Source: Prorocentrum cordatum (taxonomy: Eukaryota; Sar; Dinophyceae; Prorocentrales; Prorocentraceae). From it: a stretch of 64,000 nucleotides of DNA. Position numbers and translations under genes: made by a program. A model generated the notes under the pieces. It was not told where the DNA came from. It did no database searches and saw only the letters and a program-made list of their open reading frames with translations. Where the stretch lies: contig CAUYUJ010021048.1 in assembly GCA_963575745.1 (NCBI GenBank), forward strand, positions 182,501-246,500, given 5' to 3'. This document shows positions 34,186 through 45,076 of this stretch, one piece after another (position 1 is the first letter of the stretch; each line of letters opens with the position of its first letter).

Positions 34186-34560
34186 GGAGTAGGAAGAGGA
34201 GGAGGAGGAGGAGAAAGAGGAGGAGGAGGAGGAACATGAGGAGGAGGAGGAGGAGGAGGAGGAGGAGGAGGAGGAGGAGGAGGAGGAACCCTTCCAACCC
34301 CCCCCCCCATCGAGGCCTCCGCGCGACGGCTGCCCCAGCAAGCGACGCGCAACAAGCGGCGGGCGCCGCCGCCGCCGCTTGCCGCGAACACGCAGCGCGC
34401 GGTGCCACCCGCGCCGGAACAGCGGCGCCGCCCGGCGCCGCCGGCGCCGTGGCGCCGACGACCGCTGGGGCTGCCTGTCGGATCGGGTCGAAAGGTTCCT
34501 CCTCCTCCTCCTCCTCCTTCTCCTCTTCTTCCTCCTCCTCCTTCCTCCTCCTCGTCATCA
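34186..34560. repeat. Inverted triplet arrays: (GAG)n then (CTC)n around a GC-rich spacer
   Basis: (GAG)n at 34190-34290 and (CTC)n at 34497-34556 are complementary. The spacer (34300-34490) is complex and Ala/Arg/Pro-rich in every frame; the minus strand reads 'AAAAAPAACCASLAGAAVAR'. It may be an exon, but strand is undecided. Confidence 0.8.
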
Positions 34561-34569
34561 TCATCGGTC

Positions 34570-36595
34570 GGCTGGTCGGTCGGTCGGTCGATGCGGGAGG
34601 AAGGTCGAAGCGCGCATATGGACTGGAACGAGGGCGAAGGGGAAACGCTGCAGGAGCAAGAGCAGGCCACAAGAGACAAACCATGGAAACATGCTCAACG
34701 CCAACTGGCGCGAGCTCAATGAGGCGACGCAGGACCAGCGGTCACTATCAAATGCAGCCGACGAAAAAAGCAAACGGGGGTATCAACCAGGACAATAATA
34801 GACCTTCCCCCCATCGAATTCCAATATTACCGCTTTAGGCGCAACAGGCAAATGTGCAATTCTAACAACTGGGGTATTGCAAGAAAGGTTGCAAGCAAGG
34901 CGGAGGTCGTGACCTCAGCATCCCTTGCCCCACTTGCCCTTCGTCTCCAAGATAGAAATTTGTCCTGGCCGCACAGGACCACGGCCCTGCAATCATTCAC
35001 CCGACCGAGAAAAAGGGATGAGGAAAAGTGAGCCCTGGTGGGTATTGTTCGGCAGTCGGTGTGGGAGCCAATGATCGACGGTTCGCGAGCGCGCAGTTCG
35101 TGGCACTCCTCGCAGCCATGTAAGGATCGCATGGTGCTGCGAACCGACGCAGACAGACAACGGCACATCCCACCCATCTGTAGTCGCGTTGAGTCATATT
35201 CTGCACGACGTCTGTCTTCGAGGGTCCATCAGATGTAGTGGTGGTCTGTCGGCACTCGACAGATCTGACAATATGGCCCCATTCCCACAGCCCCCCGAAG
35301 AGCCGAAGTCGAGCTGCCACGTGAACACATCTCAGGGAACCTGACCTGGATTCCTTGTAAGATGTAAGCAGCCCCAAATCATCGCGCTGGCTCACCAGAG
35401 GTCCTCAGTTGATGCTTCGCCAAACGACAAGAACGAGTTCATGGAGCAGCACGCGCATCAGATCACCCCAATTGGCCGAGGCCCTGCCCAACTTTCAATA
35501 CAACACTCCCGCTCGAATATGCATAAAGGGGGCGGCATCGGAAACGTTTGGGCTATCTCGAGGTGCAGGGGCGAGATCGCTGCGCGGCTGGGGCGCCGAC
35601 GTCTAGTTCAACGCGAGTTGGCACTCACAGCGCTCGCCCGACGTTCCACGGGCGGCGCGCGCTTCGCTTGCGCGCAACACACAGGGGCGAAGATGCTCAA
35701 GGGCCCAAACGCATGAAGAGCCGTTGTGGGACCGCGAATACGCAGCGCGATGGCCTGCGAGTACGCGGCGATGGACCACCCACCCAACCATCGCCGCGGC
35801 GTCCTGCGTTTTCGCCGACGGAATACGCGCCCCCCCAGAAAGGTCTCAAGGAGACGTGGACAGGCCCCGGACAACTGCGACCGTTTTGGGGCAAGATTTC
35901 GGGGCCGAACAGCCCCCCGCTCGGTCGCCAGAAAAGTTCCCGACGGCACCCAAGGCCACCTCGGGCCCGCTTGGGGACAAGCTTGGGACCCTGCCGGGGG
36001 CGCTCTTTCCCAGGGGGGCACGCCGTCCGTCGCGGGTGGTGTGCTTCCAAGGCGAATCAAGCAAAACGCTTGTCACGGAGGTCGCGCCTCCAGCGCAGGA
36101 GTTGCAAAGTGTCCGTCGCGGACGGCGTGCCGCTGGCGCAGAGTGACCAACGCGGCGCTGCTGGATTCGTCCAGCGGAGCCCTTGGTGGAAGGAAGCGCA
36201 CCCCTCTGCGAGCGGGCCCGAGGCTCTCCGCGAAGGGTATCGGGCGACCGATTTCCTCAATCTCGCAAGGAACAGCAAAACGCCTCACGTTTGGGCCTTT
36301 CCGCTCATGGCCAACCTTGCACGGGAAAAATCAGAGAGAAAACCAAGGAGAATTCTTAGTGAATTTCTGAGGGCCACCATCAGTGTAAAATTACGGGGTC
36401 CGAGGGACGTCAACAATTGTCCAGAAATTCTCCGAAATTATACATGGAATTCCCCTGGACATTCTTCATGGGAAAATGGAGAATTCTCCAGACATTCCCC
36501 CCGCCCCCAGGGCGCCCATCTTCAGAGGAGAGCCGAGGACTCTCACTCGGAGCCTTCGGCGCTGGAGGTGTCGCAAGAGGGCCCCATCAGAGCCC
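34570..36595. other. No gene recognised
   Basis: A long plus-strand frame (35548-36595) and overlapping minus-strand frames are both open, which is common in GC-rich DNA. Neither has motifs. 36340-36500 is AT-richer with repeated GAAATTCTCC/GGAGAATTC sequence near 36422-36493. Confidence 0.35.
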
Positions 36596-36597
36596 TC

Positions 36598-37140
36598 CCT
36601 AGCCCTCAGACAGTGGCATCCAAGAGGGCGCTCTGGGTGGCAAAGTCGGGCCGCCCTCTAGCGGCTCTTTCGAATCCCTCCGAGGCCCCCCCGCAGCCCC
36701 AGGAACGCCCTGAGACGGGCCCGAGGAAGGTCCAAGAGAGCCCCATGAGGGCCCAAAGAGAGACCCCTCCGACGGTAGCATCCAAGAGGGCCGTCTGGAC
36801 GCCACTATCGGGGCGCTCTCTTGCGGCTATCTTGGGCCTCTCCGACGCCCCTGAAGTCCCAGGAGCGCCCCAAGAGGGGCGTAAGGAAGGCCGAAGAGAT
36901 CGATGTGATCCCCCGACAGTGGCATCCAAAGGAGCCGTCTGAGCGCCACTGTCGGGCCGCCTTCTTGCCTTTCCCCTGAGCTTCTACGACGCCATCGTGA
37001 CTTCGCAGGAACACCCCAAGAGGGGCCACAGAAAGTCCCAAGAAAGCCCCAAGAGGGCCACAAGAGAGCCCCCATACAGTGGCATCCAAGGGGGGCCGTC
37101 TGGACTCCACTGCCGGGATATCCTCTCGCAGCCCTCTTGC
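36598..37140. repeat. About 145-165-bp tandem repeat, 4 units
   Basis: The anchor ACAGTGGCATCCAAGAGGGC recurs near 36608, 36772, 36916 and 37076. Each unit also contains GCCCCAAGAGGG-type sequence. Minus-strand frames repeat 'LLDATVGG' about every 55 residues, but unit length varies and frame is not kept. Confidence 0.8.
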
Positions 37141-37386
37141 GCCCCCTGGAGCTCTCCTGAGGTCCCAGGCCTCAGGTCTCCTGGGGCCACGCTGCGGCCA
37201 GGCCGCTGTTCATGATCGCAGCACTTCCAAGTAACTACTCCTGCGACGGCACAAAGGGCACACACACAAAAAACAACACTAAATAAGTAGGGTGGAAGTC
37301 TCTGCGCCACCTGCGAACACCGGCGGATCTGGAGTCAGGCCAAAGGAGCCGACATGGAGTAACAAAATTCCGGCCGATGAAGTCAT

Positions 37387-37579
37387 ACGGTCAGGAACTT
37401 TGGGATAGCGTGTCGCTGCGGCGGCCCCGGCGACACGCTATCCCGAGAGTCGCTCCGCTCCGCGGGGCAGGAGGCTCGGAAGGAACGGCTCGGGACCTGG
37501 GATGTGGATAGCATGTCACGCCTAAGCACGGTGGGCCAGAACCAGCGGAACGACACGCTAAGCCAAAATTCCTGACCGT
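37387..37579. mobile_element. MITE-like element with 29-bp terminal inverted repeats
   Basis: The left end starts ACGGTCAGGAACTTTGG and ends TAGCGTGTCG (37387-37415). The right end (37551-37579) starts CGACACGCTA and ends TTCCTGACCGT. The ends are inverted copies with about 3 mismatches. Total length is 193 bp, with no coding. Inside, a second inverted pair (GGGATAGCGTGTCG at 37403 and CGACACGCTATCCC at about 37431) makes a hairpin within the left half. No clear target-site duplication. A related but more diverged unit lies at 11355-11572. Confidence 0.75.
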
Positions 37580-38190
37580 CCCCAAGACCGACGTTTCGTC
37601 GCGAGCCGTTGTCTGATGGTGTCGTGATTGTTCCGTGGCGCCGGGCACTCGCCCCTTGGAGCCCCCTGTCCTGGAGCACGCCCTTTCCTGGATCTCCCGG
37701 CTCATCCGGTCGTGGCGGCGAGAGCGTCTGAGGAGGTTCAATCCGATTCGCGATAACGGCCGTTACCAGGGATGCTCCCCCCACCTGGTAGCGTCACGGT
37801 TCGCGCCGTCGCCGTTTGTTTTTTTTGGGGGGGGACTCATCCCTGCGCGGCGCTGGCGCAAATCGTGACGAGACCAGCTCCCTTGCCCCCCTCCCCCCCT
37901 CCTGCCCCCCCCAGTAACGGCCGTTGTCGCGGGGTGATGAAGAACGGCACCAGAGCTGGGGACGGAGAACCCCGACGCCGCCCCCGGGCGTGCCACCGAG
38001 GGGCGCGCGCCGACCGCCGCGCCCGGGCCCCGCGGAGAGGGCGCCGCAAGCCCGCGCATGGCCTCGGTGCGCGCGCGCGCCGCGCAGGCCCAAAAGGGCT
38101 TTGGCCGCAACGGCCAGCAAAGGCTCGGGCCAGGAGGCCGGGAGGGCGGCAAGAAGGTTCCCGCGCCGCGCCCCTCCGCGCCTCGCCTGG
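37580..38190. other. No gene recognised
   Basis: Contains ACGGCCGTTA-type inverted sites near 37757-37762 and 37915-37925 and a GC-rich stretch (37960-38190) open on both strands. Confidence 0.35.
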
Positions 38191-38197
38191 CCCCCCC

Positions 38198-38720
38198 TCC
38201 CTCCTCCTCCTCCTCCTCCTCCTCCTCCTCCTCCTCCTCCTCCTCCTCCTCCTCCTCCTCCCCTCCTCCTCCTCCTCCTCCTCCTCCTCCTCCTCCTCCT
38301 CCCCTCCTCCTCCTCCCTCCTCCTCCTCCTCCTCCTCCTCTCTCCTCCTCCTCCTCCTCCTCCCTCCTCCTCTGCTCCTCTTCCTCCTCCTCCTCCTCTT
38401 CTCTCCTCCTCCTCCTCCTCCTCCTCCTCCTCCTCCTCCTCCTCCTCCTCCTCCTCCTCCTCCTCCTCCTCTCCTCCTCCTCCTCCTCCTCCTCCTCCTC
38501 CTCCTCCTCCTCCTCCTCCTCCTCCTCCCTCCTCCTCCTCCTCCTCCTCCTCCTCCTCCTCTCTCCTCCTCTCTCCTCTCTCCTCTCTCCTCTCTCCTCT
38601 CTCCTCTCCTCCTCCTCCTCCTCCTCCTCCTCCTCCTCCTCCTCCTCCTCCTCCCCTCCTCCTCCTCCTCCTCCTCCTCCTCCTCCTATCTCCGCCTCCT
38701 CCTCCACTTCCTCTGCCTCC
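38198..38720. repeat. (CTC)n microsatellite, about 520 bp
   Basis: Longest CTC block of the window, with TCTC phase breaks at 38565-38610. It lies at the left end of composite repeat copy 2. Confidence 0.97.
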
Positions 38721-38789
38721 ACCTCCCCTCGGGCCCCGTTATTGCCTCCTGTCCCTCTGAAGCCTCCTCCTCCTCCACCTTCTCCTCCA

Positions 38790-39700
38790 ATTCTTTCCTT
38801 CTGATTTTTTCCCCCCGTCGCACACCAAGGCCAATCGGAAAGGCGGGCTGGGCGTTTCGCCTGAGACTTCCTTACCGTTCATGGTCCCGAAACTTGAACT
38901 TGGCAGCGGTGTCACGGCTTGAGGGCGTGCCATTTTCGACATGTGCTTATCGCCCTGTCTGAGAGCCGCGTACCTTCGTCTCAGTAGTTTCACGGATTGA
39001 CGGCAGGTCGTTTTCAAACTGTGGATCTCACCTAGCGCCGCGCACATTCGTCGTTGACATGTGCAAAAGCTTCATGGATCGAAGGCCGTTCCTTTTTCGG
39101 AATGTAGCTCTCGCCTTTGCGCCGCGCGCATTCGTCTTAATCGCATGTACAAGAGTTTCACGAGTTCTCATAGCTAGCGTGCCAGAAATGGTGCTCAGGA
39201 GCGATTCAGGGCTGCCAGGGCGCATCAGGTAGGTTTATTCGAAGTGTTGACGTCCCAGAAGCGGTGCCCTGGCACGATTCAGGGTCGTCAAGACGCAACA
39301 GTCTGGGTGATACGTGGCGTTGAATACTTGAGACTGGTATTTTGGCACGCCTCCGGATTTTCAAGCGGTTCTCTCCCAACGGGGTACGTACTTCCCCCCA
39401 TGGAACGAATGCCTGCAAGGGCCTATGAAGAGGAACCTTGTCGGGAGGGTACACTCCAACATCGTTCAACAATCTTGCGTTTATACTGGTCCTCCTCCTA
39501 CTCTTCCACCTCCGCCTCGGCCTCGCACTTCTTTTCCTCCCCCCCGTTCCTCCTCCTCCTACTGCCCATCCCCCCCTCCTCCTCTTCCTCCTTCTCCCTC
39601 CTCCCTCCTCCTTCTCCCTCCTCCTCTTCCTCCGCCTCCTCCTCCTCCTCCTCCGCCTCCTCCTCCTTTTCCTCCTCATCCTCCTCCATATCCTCCTCCT
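38790..39700 (+). mobile_element. Composite (CTC)n-bounded repeat, copy 2
   Basis: Head with GGGCTGGGCGTTTCGCCTGA near 38847; three to four 80-bp units (38900-39175) with CGTTCGTC-type ends; tail with GGCACGATTCAGGGTCGTCA near 39272 and CCTATGAAGAGG near 39421; then (CTC)n at 39488-39700. The preceding (CTC)n at 38198-38720 gives the other boundary. Confidence 0.75.
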
Positions 39701-39767
39701 GGGGCGCTCATAGGGGGCGTGATCCTCTACTTGCAGGGGGGGCCCAAAAAGGAATAACAAGAGACGG

Positions 39768-40293
39768 CTATCCTCGCGACGCATCTGGCCACGAGGCCCG
39801 CTTTGGAGGAAGCTTATCTCGCTCGAGACGATCCAGGGCAGTTTTCCCTGCTTTCGTCGGGGGCATGCAAGCCTTACTGAGGGAAAGGAGCTTAATATGC
39901 CCTGACCCTCCACACGTGGAGCACCACCACAGCCCCCCTGGCGTTACGGAGGTGGTGGCTGGCATGGATCTGGGCTGGGCGGTCTGGACAGGATGCGCGG
40001 AGCCACTCGAGCTCAGGGAGGGCCCGAGAGGGGGGCTGGAGGCAGACCACGCAACGCAATCCACCTCGCCACGGGACGGGCCTGCGGGAGGTAGTTGCTG
40101 CAGCGGCAGCGGTCTCAACTCTCTTGTCGAGTCGCTTCACTCGCTGGGCCGCAATTCGTTCGGCAAAAGAGGGCCCAGGGTTTGCCTTGGCGTCTTCAGC
40201 TCGGGCCTTGGCCTCCTCGAGGCCGACCGTGAGGAGATGTTTGGCAACCTTAAAAAGCCAAGGCATCTAGGGCGGCGAGGTCGGCGAGAGTCT
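39768..40293 (-). pseudogene. LINE ORF2: C-terminal zinc-like region
   Basis: The minus strand downstream of RNase H reads 'RLDKRVETAAAAATTSR', then 'CVVCLQPPSRALP', 'HASHHLRNARGAVVVLHVWR' and, in the second frame, 'WWCSTCGGSGH' followed by 'SLSKACMPPTKAGKTALDRL'. Cys-x2-Cys pairs, a conserved GH and the final 'C.....AG...L..L' pattern fit the C-terminal zinc-binding region of dinoflagellate LINE proteins. One frame change is needed near 39990. It is the 3' end of the element, ending within about 70 bp of the (CTC)n at 39700. Confidence 0.65.
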
Positions 40294-40311
40294 GGGGGGG
40301 GGGGGGGGGGG

Positions 40312-40688
40312 AGCGCGGCCTCCTTCGCGCCGAGGTCGGCCGCAAAATCGGCCGCCTCATTCGCCGCAAAATCATCTTCGCTCACGAGGCGCCCGATATC
40401 AGCACGGGACAGGTGTGATTTAACTTTGCAAAACTCGGGGCCCCCTGGGCGCCCCTGGACAGCGGCCCAAAAACGGGCCCAGGCTGCCGAGTTCGAGGGG
40501 CTGGTGTGCTGGGGGGCCCGAGCTACGCCATCTATAACGTAGTCGGCTTCTTTGTTTTCAATTTTCCCTGGACCTGTTGTGTGGCGCAGGGCTTGGGCCA
40601 CAGCTTCTAGCTCAGCGAGCGGGACCGAGTGGGAGCGGCCCACCAAGGGGGCCCAGGCTTTCCCGAGGACTTGCCATTGGCAGGCCAC
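40312..40688 (-). pseudogene. LINE ORF2: RNase H domain
   Basis: The minus strand reads 'HSVPLAELEAVAQALRHT' (catalytic Glu context), 'EADYVIDGVARAPQ' (Asp of the DS/DN motif), 'EFCKVKSHLSRADI' (K.H motif) and 'DDFAANEAADFAADLGA' (final Asp in N..AD). Order and spacing match type I RNase H of non-LTR elements. The N-terminal strand with the first Asp would lie just upstream, at the poly-C run 40734-40748, where the frame is lost. A poly-G run (40294-40311) separates it from the C-terminal region. Confidence 0.8.
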
Positions 40689-41044
40689 CGCGAAACCCCA
40701 CCCCTAGCGCCGACACCTTACGTCCGAGGAAAGCCCCCCCCCCCCCCCGCTGCCGTCAGAGCCTACTACTGCTTGGGGAGGTAGCTGGAACCGCTGTTGG
40801 CGGTGGAGTGCCCCGTCGGAGGAGAACCGAAAGTCGGACGGACCAGTGGTCGCATATTCTGCACGCCCAGCCTAAGGGTACCAGTCCGCGCGACCAGAAG
40901 CACGGGTAATCCTCATGCTCGGCAGCGGCTTGGCCAGCCAGGTCGAAGGCCGCGCCTTCAGACGCCTGAAGTTGAGAGCATCCCCACCGATGGTGGAAAA
41001 TGGTCTCGGGCTGGCCGCGCAGCTTGCACTTCTGCTTTTCTTCA

Positions 41045-42085
41045 TCATCTGGAGACTTCCTCAAGGCCTTTCCCGCAGAAGTGCTTGCACGCGTGCTCCT
41101 GCCAAATGCGGAGCTCGAAAGTGGCCTCCAGCTCCGAGGCAACGCAGTGTGTCCAGCCAGCAGGGGGCCCTGAGAGGGCCTCGAGGTAGAAGGGGGCCCT
41201 GTCGACGGGAGCTTCTCCAGGGATAAAATAAAAGGTACCGCCAGCGTAGTCGGTCCAGGCCCATGGTAGCTTGGGATCCCAGTTGGCCTGTAGGAGGGTG
41301 GTAATAACGGCCCCGATGGGACCTCGGACCTTGTTCCATGGACTAGCGGCCGCACGCATGGCGGCTAGACACTTCTTCCACGCAGCCTCCAGGGCCACTC
41401 TTTCTTGCATCATCATGGGGGGGATGGCGATCCAGGTCTTCAAGAGGTCCATGCGCCCGAAGAAAAGCGGGCCTCCTTTCTTCCCTGGTCCTAGCCCAAG
41501 AGCGAGCGCGGCGCGCCCCCCCGACCTCTGCTCACCCGAGATGGAGGCCATGGTGGTCCTGAGGTCCTTGAGCACCGTGGGGGGCCCACCTTGTCCAGCG
41601 AGGCCCCACGAGGCCTGAGGTTTGACACCGGTGGGCCCCAACTTGGAAGCCTTCCTTTCAACCTTGGAGATGCCTCTAACTCGCTTGGCTCGGACTTTGG
41701 CTTTCTTCATCCTTGCTCCGACCACCGTGGCCGAGCGTCTCTGAAACGAAAAATCGAGGCCGAGGTCGCGAGCCTTGGCAACTGCCTGCAGTTCGACGCC
41801 CGCATCCTTGAGGCCTTGGTGAATATGCTTGAGCAGGTCCTCTGAACTGGCGAGCACCTGCGACTTGGGCGAAAGCTTCAAACCTCTGGATCGCATAACT
41901 TGGACCAGCGCCTTGCTTCCAGAAATGGTTAGGTTACGGACGATGAGCCTGGGGCCTCTGACCTGCATGCTAATGTCATCCACCCACGTACTGAGCTCGA
42001 GGGGTCGGCACCTAGCGTGCGTCGTCTCCATCACGTCGTATAGGTAGGCCGTAGTCCAAGCAACTGACTGAAGGCAACCTTGCAA
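41045..42085 (-). pseudogene. LINE ORF2: RT catalytic palm/thumb region
   Basis: An open minus-strand frame of about 346 codons starts with 'GCLQSVAWTTAYLYDVME' and soon has 'LSTWVDDISMQVRG', the RT motif C with both Asp kept (a W replacing the usual F/Y). It continues with 'RGLKLSPKSQVLAS' (motif D region), 'ARDLGLDFSF' (motif E-like) and a long helical thumb ('MKKAKVRAKRVRGISKVERK'). It ends with 'AFELLA'-free sequence 'HCVASELEATFELRIWQEHA'. Codon use matches the other LINE parts. The fingers and motif A are in the adjoining frames at 42149-42847. Confidence 0.85.
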
Positions 42086-42148
42086 AATGGAACGATCTAC
42101 TGACAGAAAGTCAGAGGCCGCTGGTCCGATGGTTAGGACTCGGCCAGC

Positions 42149-43229
42149 TCAGTGCAAAGCCATGCCTAGGTGCATGATACCGATGGGGTAATCCAGCTGC
42201 TTCCCAAGACAATGAATCCAGAAGGGTGCCAAGATGTAGAAAAACTTTTCGGCGTCCAGGAGCACCAGGGACCAATCGCAATTTATACAGGAGGCAGCTT
42301 CGGCTCGGGCGAAGCGAAGCAGGGCAGCACGAAGGGGATCGGAACCTTTGACTGCAGCGTCCCAGAAGCCAGCACGTGATTTTCCCATTGGGAGATGGGG
42401 TCCTTCCGAAGACGGCCCCAAACACGGTAGAGGCTCTGGGTGCAGGTAATAGGGCGGTCTCCTTCACCTGTGGGCTTGGGGGTGCATGCCTACCTCGTTG
42501 AGTAAAACTTGGGCTGGCCATCTGCACTCCGCCTCGATCGACACAGGCAAGTCGAGCAGGGCAGTTTGGCCATCCTCTGGGAGATCCGCCCACAGCCGTG
42601 GGTGCCACTGGCATGCTCCTTTGCCTATGCTGGCAAGGAGGCACTTGCGTACATTTAAAAGATGTTGAGGATCGAGCGGCGGCAAGTCGCGCATCGCCTC
42701 GAGCGCCTCGTCACGAAAGGTTTGCCACCAGCCCTGTTCAACGGCCCGTCCATGCCTCTGTGGGCCAGTCCAAAGAGATTTCCACCTGTGGGCCTTGACC
42801 TTCAGCGATTCACTAGCTTCCCAGAGTGAGGCTCCAGAGTCGTCCACTTCGATCTTGGGCGCGGGCTCTGGCAGGCCCCAGGTCCTGGTGTGGTAATGAG
42901 CCCATTTGCCCCCCCCCTTTTAAGCTCTCCTGGAGCCGCTCCTGGAATCCTTTCTTCTTGGCCTGGTAGGCGAGCTTGTCGGCCTGGTCCCGAAGACACT
43001 TGCAGAGCCGAGCCGTGGTCCGAGTCCCCTCGGGGTCTAGGTCGTGGATGTTCTCACCCCCCAGCAGGAACTCCTGGAAAACCTCATGGGCCTCCGAGGG
43101 GGTCATGCAGGGCGCAGCCGAAGTAACCTTGGAGTGTATGAGGGACCCGAAGTGGAGCCTCCTGCGCTGTTTGCCCTCTGAGTCCTTCCCGGCGGTAGCC
43201 CCGATGAGGTCCTGGGGGCGCGCGACCAT
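42149..43229 (-). pseudogene. LINE ORF2: RT N-terminal and motif A region
   Basis: Three minus-strand frames cover this part: 43229-42813 (linker with 'RLCKCLRDQADKLAYQAKKK', helical), 42847-42464 ('EQGWWQTFRDEALEAMRDLP' and 'RKCLLASIGKGACQWHPRLW', the usual lead-in to RT), and 42421-42149 with motif A 'LVLLDAEKFFYILAPF' and 'LDYPIGIMHLGMALH'. The frame changes at about 42850 lie near a C run (42909-42917). Together with 41045-42085 all main RT blocks can be seen. Confidence 0.75.
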
Positions 43230-43609
43230 CGCCTTCCAGAAGGCAAGCTGCTCGGTGCTGCCTGCTCGCGAAGATGGTCCTGCAGGCGCTGCTAGCTTGG
43301 TGGCGAGCTGCGGCGCCCGCCCTCGATGGCGGCGAACAGGCCGAGCAGGGTCGCCGCGCTTAGAAAGATGCAGCGCCTCCGCTGCAGGAGAAAAAACTGC
43401 GTGCTGCCTGGGTATTGCAGTAGAGGCACAGGCAGCTGCGGTGTTGCACTTCGGTCCTGGGGCTTGTTCGACCAGTCCCTGATTACTTTAAACGAAAGCG
43501 GCCCACGGAAGCGTCGGCCCCTGGAACCCGAGCGGGAGCGGCGGGGGCTCGACCAACACCTGCATGTCCCTGGAGACGCACTACTTGCGGGGCTCACCTA
43601 CGAGGCCGA

Positions 43610-44810
43610 TGCGCGGCTGAGCCCACGGCACGCGATAATCGCATTCAAGAGAGAGGTCTTCGAGGAGGGGCCTGGAGACCAAGAGGTAGTCGATAACCTT
43701 CTTCCCGAACTGCCTCTAGGCCCCTTGGGGCAACGCGAACGCGGCCCCTAGGTAGTTTTCGATATCCGAAGTCCTGACCTGGTCGACCTCCATGTTCCAA
43801 TCGGCAGACCAGATGAAAGGAATACCCAGGGCCAGAATCTTACAGGATATCTCCTCCATCATTTCCATATTGGACCCAGCGAGCCCCCCCCCCCCCCCCC
43901 CCCCCTTCGGCAAAGTCGGCTGAAATAAACGGGATGTTCGCCCCGTGGATGCGCAGCTCCCGGGCGGCCCACTGCCCCTGGCCCTGGGCCGGGGTGGGCC
44001 ACTTAGTTTGCCGAAGGCGGATGGGGGCGAGAGACAAAGGTGGGAAGAGATCATAACCCGCGCGCCTCCGTGCCCAAGCTGGCCTCCTACTTCAGCGGCT
44101 CGAGCTCCACGGCCTTCCACCTGCCAGTGGTCTCGCCGAAGATGTCGAGCAGCTGCGTGATATTGCCCCCCCCCCCCGAAGATGAGTCGCTGCTCCCATC
44201 TGGATGTGGATCTGGTGCTTGTACCGAAGCTCCCCGATATACTTCTGGTCCAGCTCGGCCCACTTGGTGTAATTACTGAAATCGAAAATAACGTCATTCG
44301 TCTTTGCTTGAGGTCCCCTGGCTGCGGGGCCTGAGGTACTCCCACTCGGTTGTTCTCCAGGGGTGCCTGACTGTCGGGCTCCACCTCCTGGGTATCCGAC
44401 TGCTTGGGTTCGGGTGGGTCGTCTTCTCGCATGATTGCTGGCCATCCACCCTGGACCTCATGCTGATCCTCGAGCTGGTCGAATAGATCATCCTCGTCAT
44501 CCATGTTGGTCCTCCTGTGCTTGCCACCCGTCTCCTTCTGCGGCGCAGTGTTATCGGTTGGCGTTATGTTAGCTGTAGGTGGAGGCGCATTCTCGATATC
44601 AGAGGAACCAGCCGCCCTCTGCGATGATGTCCTCCGCATCTGGGTTGACCGTGCCCCCATCCCCGAGGAGCGGGCCAGATGGGGGAGGTGTCTAGGAACT
44701 TCGTGTGGCGACCTCTGCGACCCCATTGGGTTCGTGAGTGCACCGCTCGTCAAGGATGGACCAGTAGACGACCTGGTGCAGCTCGAGGTTGGTCCCGTGT
44801 ATGTCGTAGA
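43610..44810 (-). pseudogene. LINE ORF2: apurinic-type endonuclease and N-terminal region
   Basis: The minus strand from about 44810 begins with a Pro/Asp-rich leader ('MDDEDDLFDQLEDQHEVQGG' type) and 'NDVIFDFSNYTKWAELDQKY'. The endonuclease follows in pieces: 'ARELRIHGANIPFISADFAE', 'ILALGIPFIWSADWNMEVDQ' (the GDWN-like motif, here ADWN) and, in another frame, 'KVIDYLLVSRPLLEDLSLEC' (the DY/DH block near the end of the fold). Two poly-C runs (44166-44177 and 43884-43905) coincide with loss of frame. No promoter evidence. Confidence 0.75.
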
Positions 44811-45076
44811 GTAGGCCTTCCCCCATCTGCGGCGACGTGGGAGGCCCTTATCTGGTGTTAGTAGGTCCTGTTGGGTATTCTCATTCCCCCTGTATGAATG
44901 AGCCGCACCTTCTCTAAACTTGTGGGTCTGATCATGCTGTAGTTAGTGTCGGGCCCCTGGGCGCCGCGCATCATCAGCCTCTGGTTCAAAGTAGTGGTAG
45001 CTGGGGTGCTTTAGGAAACGCACCCGACGTGTTCTTGCAGGTGGCGTTGGCTGCGTGCTACCCGCGCTGCTTGACG
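44811..45076. other. Spacer between LINE ORF1 and ORF2
   Basis: About 260 bp without a clear frame. By position it is the inter-ORF region. Confidence 0.4.

Noticed and set aside
33061-34341. 426-codon Ser/Pro-rich minus frame
   Set aside because: Mostly microsatellite; non-repetitive ends lack motifs and overlap a 21-bp minisatellite.
35548-36942. 464-codon plus-strand frame
   Set aside because: The right third is the 160-bp tandem repeat, the left part is Arg/Pro-rich with equally open minus frames, and there is no motif.
37763-38722. 319-codon Glu/Arg/Gly-rich minus frame and Pro/Leu/Ser frames on plus
   Set aside because: Translation of (CTC)n/(GAG)n.
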